Shown here: positions 58,757 through 64,000 of the stretch, one piece after another | Layout: each line of letters begins with the position of its first letter | Numbering within the stretch: the stretch's first letter is position 1 | NCBI GenBank assembly: GCA_037176705.1 | Contig: CM073898.1 | Span: 40,241,488-40,305,487, forward strand | DNA length: 64,000 nt | DNA from: Molossus alvarezi | Taxonomy: Eukaryota > Chordata > Mammalia > Chiroptera > Molossidae | Direction of reading: 5' to 3' | Program-made: the position numbers and the translations under genes | Notes under the pieces: model-generated | Seen by the model: the letters and a program-made list of their open reading frames with translations, nothing else | What the model was told of the DNA's origin: nothing | Databases searched by the model: none

Positions 58757-58963
58757 AAAAAAATTTTTTTCTTGATTGATTTTAGAGAGAGAGGAAGGGA
58801 GAGGGGGAGAGATAAAAACATCAATGAGAGAGAACATCAATTGGCCGCCTCCTGCATGCCCCTCACTGGGGATTGGGCCCACAACCTGGGCCTGTGCTGA
58901 GAATTGAACCGACAACCTCTTGGTGTGTGGGTCGATGCTCAACCACTGAGGCACACTGGCCGG
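58757..58963 (-). mobile_element. tRNA-derived SINE, variant B, second of the pair
   Basis: It is very similar to the first copy throughout and in the same orientation. It differs by a deletion near 58900 and ends 'gaggcacactggccggga'. No third copy of the flanking 23-bp sequence follows it. Confidence 0.92.
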
Positions 58964-59079
58964 GAGAAATAAAATTATACTTAAATGTTGTATCAGTGGA
59001 GAAAAACAAGACACACATGTATTTTTAGTGGAAAAACAATAAATCTTATAAACATAATGTTTAAGGGGAAGAGGAGATT

Positions 59080-59350
59080 AGGAGAGAATGTGTATTGCCT
59101 AATAAAATTTATCCAAAGTTCAGAAACTTCAAATACGGTATAATACATTGTATATAGATGCCTTATTTTGTAATAGTATAAAAGCCTACATAGGAGGGAA
59201 GCAGAGGAATGGGATTGAAGATGGGGCTCTGAGTGTATCTATAATGCTTTATTTATTTTAAAATGATGAAAAGCATATGTGGCAAATATTGAGATTCAAT
59301 CATGCTCAGTGCTCTTTACATTATCTTCTGTATTTTTCTGTATAATTAGA
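59080..59350 (+). mobile_element. Possible ancient LINE-1 3' UTR
   Basis: 'tgctctttacattatcttct' with 'gtatttttctgtataatta' suggests an old L1 3' end. Weak. Confidence 0.3.
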
Positions 59351-59554
59351 TTATTTCACTAATTTCTAAGATCAGGTATGTGAGTTGAGGCAAAAACCAG
59401 ATTTTAATAAAAAATGAATAATATACAAATAAATTAAGTTAGAATAAACCCATTCCTGTGGTTCCAGCCTCATACAGCTACATTGCTTGTTTCTTCTTTC
59501 CTGTTTCTGTGGCTAGAAATTCTAGTACTCTGTTGAGTAAGAGTAGTGAGAGCA

Positions 59555-59815
59555 GCCCTGACCGGTTTGGCTCAGCGGTTAGAGCATCGGCCTGCGGTCC
59601 TGAGAGACCCGGGTTCGGTTCCCGCTAAGGGCGCGTACCTCGGTTGCAGTTTGTCCCCGGCCCTGGTTGGTCGTGCGGGTGGCAGCCACTCGATGTGTTC
59701 CTTTCACGTCGATGTTTCTCTCTCTCTCTCTGTTCCTCTCTCTCCCTCCCACTCTACCTGAACAAAAAAAAGGAAAAATGTCCTCGGGAGAGGATAAAAA
59801 AAAAAAAAAAAAAAA
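59555..59815 (+). mobile_element. Young VES SINE with both pol III boxes
   Basis: The A box region tggctcagcgg lies at 59568-59578 and the B box ggttcggttcc at 59612-59622. More than ten CpGs are kept and the A-tail is 20 bases, both signs of a recent insertion. A short flanking repeat, tgagagca, lies at 59547-59554 and 59821-59828. Confidence 0.95.
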
Positions 59816-59939
59816 GGTTCTGAGAGCAAAACCTTTCCATGGGTCCTGATGCTTAGAAATAAATCATAGTATGAATTTTAGCTCTTTTGTTCTCATCTCA
59901 CAGATACTTGAAATTCTGTTCTTTTTCGTTCATTCTCTT

Positions 59940-60090
59940 TGTCATTCAAATTGAAAAAAATTTTATTGATCTGTCTTCCAGTTCACTGATTCTATCTTTT
60001 GTCAACTCTGCTCTAACTACTGAGTCTATCAATTGAGTTTTTATTTTGGTTATTGAATTTTTCAGTTCTATAATTTCCATTTTCATTTAT
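59940..60090 (-). mobile_element. Ancient LINE-1 fragment, antisense
   Basis: 'tattgatctgtcttccagtt', 'cactgattctatcttttgtc' and 'ttttggttattgaatttttc' are antisense words of the upstream region of old L1. Confidence 0.65.
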
Positions 60091-60094
60091 AATA

Positions 60095-60406
60095 GCCCCA
60101 AATGGAAAATGGCCCAAAGTTCTTCAACAGTCAAATAAAATACTAATCATCAGTGAAGAGGAACCATTGATACATGCAACAATATGGATGTTTCTTCAGG
60201 GAATTATGCTGAGGAAAAAAGACAATCTTAAAAAGTTATATAATATACGTAAACATGCATATATTACTGTTGAAATAAAAATTATAGCCACAGAGAACAG
60301 ATCAGTGGTTGCCAGAGTTAGCAAAATTGGCAAGGAGAGAGCTATTGTTATTGGTGGAAGTAGGGGGAGATCCCCTTTTCCACTGGGTGCTGGGAATTGG
60401 GTCCTT
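60095..60406 (+). mobile_element. Ancient LINE-1 3' end, left part
   Basis: 'gccccaaatggaaaatggcc', 'cattgatacatgcaacaata', 'tggatgtttcttcagggaat' and 'gatcagtggttgccagagtt' match the end of ORF2 and 3' UTR of old L1. It continues at 60972. Confidence 0.75.
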
Positions 60407-60414
60407 AAGGTATC

Positions 60415-60963
60415 TTGAGAAATAGAATTTTCTCAGACTCGCACTGGAGGATGAGTGATTTTTATTTGCATGGAATTACATCTTTGCGTTTCCAACGTCT
60501 CGTTTCCTTTAATCCAGTCCTAGAAGATGTGCAGCTGGAGATTCAATAGAGCTAGAAGCAAAGCTAGCATTCAGAGTTTCCATTCCATGGCAGAGCTAGG
60601 TCTGGTGTTGTGTTAGTCTAGTTGCAGTCCATTAGTCCATTCTGAATTCAGGAGCACGAGAGCCCCTGCAAGCCAGGAGCACAAGAGGCAAGAGAGAGCC
60701 AAGAGAGCAAAAGTACAAGAGAGTGAACTCCTTTGTTTAGGAGATTAAATATCTCAAATCTTCCTGCACCTGTAGTGGCCACACCTACTCTGACCAATGA
60801 CCTGTTCCCAGGTGTGACTGACAGGCAAGTACCTTCCCTTTGTCACTCAGACTTTACCTGGAGAGTGTTAAACTGCAGCTTCCTAGCAAAGCTGCACAAA
60901 TTACTGTACTATTTGGCCTTCTGTTTGTTCCTTTCCTGTTAATTAAAAGCTGGGTTAGTTACA
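60415..60963 (-). mobile_element. LTR-like insertion (candidate solo LTR)
   Basis: The 549-bp segment interrupts an old L1 and is flanked by an 8-bp direct repeat, aaggtatc, at 60407-60414 and 60964-60971. Read on the minus strand it starts TGTAACTAACC and ends CTCAA. It has an AATAAA signal (plus-strand 60461-60466) about 50 bp from its end and a TTAAATAT box at about 60745. These suit an LTR. An 8-bp duplication is longer than the 4-6 bp usual for retroviral LTRs. No internal viral sequence is present. Confidence 0.55.
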
Positions 60964-60971
60964 AAGGTATC

Positions 60972-61140
60972 ACTATGACTGCAAAATGGTAGCAGGAGGA
61001 ATCTATGTATTAGTACTTTTTGTATCTTCACTGTGGTAGTGTCTACCCAAATACATATGTGTTCTAAAACTATATAAAACTAAATATACACATATACACC
61101 CACAATTTAAGTATATTTGGTAAAGAGGAATACAAGTTAA
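60972..61140 (+). mobile_element. Ancient LINE-1 3' end, right part
   Basis: 'ttgtatcttcactgtggtag', 'tgtgttctaaaactatataa' and 'acacatatacacccacaatt' continue the L1 3' UTR of 60095-60406. Confidence 0.6.
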
Positions 61141-62232
61141 TCTAAAACCTGTGGACAAAATTCCTTAAGTAGAATACTGTTTGAGGCTAAGTAAACCCCT
61201 ACACTAAGACAGTTTCTTGGTGAAGTATAGCCTTCAGGTCTCAGCTGTAAAGAGTTACGAGTAGGACAAAAACAAATTGTTATTTTATATAATGAAGTAA
61301 GAGAAAATTTAAAACTTCATGGATCAATGAAGAACAAGATGAATATATCATAATAAAATGGTTTATTGAGAGAATATATGAGGAATCACAGGGAAATCAT
61401 AAAGCAGCAACATTTTTGGAGACTCAAAAATGAGGCAAGAGACAAAGTGTGAGAAGCTCCTTATGGTGAGTATGTGGATCTCCTCCCTTGGCTTAATTTC
61501 AAGTTGGTTCCTGGCTATCTCTCCACCCCCTGCTCTCCAGCCCACCAGCCCTGCCAATCCCTCTTGCTTTCACTCTGCTCTTAGAGCCGGGTGTTTGAGG
61601 TGGTGGTGGTGGATACTATTAAGGAAAAGAAATACATTCTATAAATGGGTTCTTTCAGGGTATAGAACAAAGAAGTGAGACCACACATACACACACATTT
61701 CAGTAGAAGTGTTAGTGAGCAGTGGGGCATTTGCAGGAAAATTGGGAAAGCAGCTTTCCAGTGCGTTTGAACTCCAACTCAGCCTGGTGATTTCTATTTG
61801 TCTTTGGAAACAGTGGGCAGCACTATGAGCACTGAACCCTTTCCAGTGGAGTCGGGCTTACTGGCTATCTGGGCATCAAGAATGTCACTTAAATCCTTAT
61901 GTGTCACTTAGGAAAAAACTTGAGGGCCACCAGGGACTGCAGGATTTACTGTGTGGCCTTCTTCAATGGATCTGCAAGTGCAAGTCTCATAATACTGTTA
62001 AAGAGGGAACCACAGGCACAAAATGTCATTTGTGCTAAAGCCTATGATACCAAACCCAGATTTAATGCCTGACCTAATTGCTGTTTCAGTCTTTCCTAGA
62101 AATATAATCTTAATCAACCAGTCTGGAATTTTCTGGTGAAGCACCAGTAAGGACTCTGTCCCATGGGCCCTCTTCACAACCCCAGAAAGAAGCAACCTGC
62201 ATGATAAAAACTCTTGCTATTCTCTTCCCCTC
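61141..62232. other. Unrecognised sequence
   Basis: No repeat or coding feature that I can name. Confidence 0.35.
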
Positions 62233-62250
62233 AAGAATAGATGTTTGTTT

Positions 62251-62495
62251 GCCCTGGCTGGTTTGGCTCAGCGGTTGGAGCGTCCGCCTGCGGTCTGGAG
62301 AGACCCGGGTTCGGTTCCCGCTAAGGGCACGTACCTCAGTTGCAGTTTGTCCCCGGCCCTGGTTGGTCGTGCGGGTGGCAGCCACTCGATGTGTCCCTTT
62401 CACATCGATGTTTCCCTCTCTCTCTCTTCCTCTCTCTCCCTCCCACTCTGTCTGTACAAAAAATGGAAAAATGTCCTCGAATGAGGATAAAAAAA
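62251..62495 (+). mobile_element. Young VES SINE with both pol III boxes
   Basis: The A box region tggctcagcgg lies at 62264-62274 and the B box ggttcggttcc at 62308-62318. It is CpG-rich. An exact 15-bp duplication, aagaatagatgtttg, lies at 62233-62247 and 62496-62510. It is close in sequence to the copy at 59555, so the two belong to one recent subfamily. Confidence 0.96.
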
Positions 62496-62529
62496 AAGAA
62501 TAGATGTTTGGTCTAAAAATAATAATTTA

Positions 62530-62700
62530 TTTTCTTTTGTTAATAGCTCCCTTGTCCACGCTTCTTCCTATGAAAACCTTTCATTTTGTATAATGCCTCA
62601 GAACCCACTTGTAGTTAGTAGCTGCCCAACTCATGAATTGTTAATAAAGCCAGTTAGATCTTCAAATTTACTCAGTTGAGAATTAAAATGAAAGGAAGCT
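62530..62700 (+). mobile_element. Possible ancient LTR end
   Basis: 'actcatgaattgttaataaa' followed by 'gccagttagatcttcaaatt' resembles the polyadenylation region of an old mammalian LTR. The family is uncertain. Confidence 0.4.
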
Positions 62701-63660
62701 ATGGCTCCATCTTGCTTCTATTTAAGTAAGGGTCTGCTAAAAATCTCCCAGTTTGGATGGACTTTTTTCCAGTGGCAATACTGACTGAACCATAGATAAA
62801 GTGACAGTGACGAGGAAGGAAGACCTGTTCTGGATTTTAGTGAAGTCAACTGAGATAGTTTAACCAGGAGCTAAGTGAAATTTATTATTGTTAAAACACA
62901 CACACACACTTTTTTCCCCCTAACAGAAAAAGCCTATGTTTGAAGTATAATTAGAAAAATTCCAGGGAAGTATATTAACAGAAGACACTCAAAATGATTT
63001 TTATGTCAAGTGGATGTGTACTTCATACTTTAAAAAGAATACTCTCAGTTTAGTTCTCTCATCTCTCACAAGCCTTTAAGTATCCCATTCTTTGACCCTC
63101 ATCCTCATTTTTGAGTCTCCAGAAGGTTGCTGCTGCATCATTTTTCTCTCTACTACTTTGAAACAATGGTTTCAGAACTGTGCTTTGAAGAGCCCTAGGA
63201 ATTTTAGGCAGGTCCCTCAATGATAAGCACCCGCAGGAGAAGAGAGAGATGGTGGGCATGATACCATTCTTACCAGAGCAGGTCTGCTCTGTTAGTTTTA
63301 TTTGTTTATGCTTCCAGGCATGATTTTTTTGACTGAAAAAATAAAGTTTGAGAACAAATGTGTTGGCAAGTCCCTAGCTAGATCCCTGGTTATAACATTA
63401 GAAAAATATGTTGATGCTTTGCTATAAAAATGATATTCATCTATAATATATCTTGCTGGAATTCATACAGTAAAATGAAAATCCACATTTTATAATGCGA
63501 GCAGAAAAATGATTCCAAAAGAAAGTTGATAAAAGTTAGGTTTGAAACTTAATGTAGAATTTGTATTTCTTGTAGTTTTTCAGTTTTGATTCAACTAATG
63601 AAAGGCTAGAAAAATTAGACTCTCAAATTCTAACCAAGGACCATATGAATAGTAGTTGTT
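62701..63660. other. Unrecognised sequence
   Basis: A short (CA)n lies at 62897-62908. Nothing else recognised. Confidence 0.35.
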
Positions 63661-63666
63661 TATTAG

Positions 63667-63730
63667 TAAATATATATAAATATACATATGTATATATGGG
63701 TGTGTGTGTGTATACACACACACACACATA
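63667..63730 (+). repeat. AT/TG/CA microsatellite with a perfect palindrome
   Basis: (TG)5 TATA (CA)5 at 63701-63724 is a perfect 24-bp palindrome within a longer alternating purine-pyrimidine run. Confidence 0.93.
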
Positions 63731-63735
63731 TGATA

Positions 63736-63850
63736 CAGGAATGGGCAAAAGTAGGTATACATTTATCAGTATCAAAATAATTTATTCTTATATTATTATT
63801 TATTATTGTTATTTGTATTATAACTATAACCTACTTTTGTCCACCCCTCT
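63736..63850 (+). mobile_element. Nonautonomous mariner-type element, second copy
   Basis: The left end 'caggaatgggcaaaagtagg' and right end 'cctacttttgtccacccc' form the same type of inverted terminal repeat as at 30204. The interior 'taatttattcttatattatt' is also shared. The right tip is degraded, so its TA is not certain. Confidence 0.85.
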
Positions 63851-64000
63851 CTATATAAATATAGATATATAATTACTGATGTCACAATAATAATAGTGTT
63901 TTAGGTATATTTAAAACTGTGTGATCCTTGTTATTATTATTCTTATACATGAATATGAATACCCCACCAGGGCAAATGGTCTGCATCAGGAATATTCATA

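Noticed and set aside
58490..58963. Tandem repeats as a CRISPR array
   Set aside because: Only two units, identical to dispersed SINEs, in a mammalian context.
593..62495. The tRNA-like heads as functional tRNA genes
   Set aside because: They are fused to SINE bodies, with mutated stems and flanking target duplications.
59546..62503. Frames of 60-100 aa in SINEs, such as those with LAQRLE and VPAKGTY words
   Set aside because: These recur in every SINE of the same family because the tRNA-like head and CT repeat are translated; they are not genes.

Overview
This window looks like noncoding nuclear DNA from a bat. It is AT-rich and CpG-poor, and I find no host exon, tRNA, rRNA or CRISPR array that I can support. 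About twenty copies of tRNA-derived SINEs of the VES type are spread along it. They carry a tRNA-like head, a CT-rich middle, a stretch ending in a 'gtgaggat'-like motif and an A-tail. VES SINEs are known from yangochiropteran bats, above all Vespertilionidae. Two short mariner-type elements (about 30.2 and 63.7 kb) also fit a vespertilionoid bat. The species assignment is inference.

The main feature is a full-length LINE-1 on the plus strand (45333-50821, 5.49 kb) between perfect 16-bp target-site duplications. It has a GC-rich 5' UTR with a YY1-like site at its tip, an intact ORF1 and an ORF2 complete except for one in-frame TGA at codon 131 of the last 274. That TGA sits at codon 1131 inside the C-terminal cysteine motif, and the frame then stays open to the normal end (1274 codons). 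The element probably cannot make full ORF2p but is otherwise well preserved.

Other retrotransposon events are readable at base level. Two L1 insertions with inverted 5' segments (twin priming) lie at 3100-5304 and 14581-15450. Three 5'-truncated L1 tails lie at 32476, 39844 and 43324. A SINE joined to an L1 3' tail shares one 17-bp target duplication (9639-10074). Two tandem SINEs lie at 58.5-59.0 kb, and an LTR-like insertion (60415-60963) splits an old L1.

Layout: 0-10 kb, SINE, old L1, young inverted L1, L2, MER5-like hAT, SINEs; 10-15 kb, long antisense old L1 blocks and the second inverted L1; 15-25 kb, SINEs, MIR, L2, antisense old L1, MLT1-like LTR; 25-38 kb, SINEs, MLT2-like LTR with a nested L1 tail, mariner, old L1, MER5A; 38-45 kb, SINEs, MIRs, L1 tails; 45-51 kb, full-length L1; 51-64 kb, hAT-like element, L2, SINEs, split old L1 with LTR, second mariner. 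Ancient family names come from remembered consensus patterns and need RepeatMasker. No genes act together here apart from the L1 ORF pair. I found no convincing undescribed biological system; the most informative content is the insertion history.
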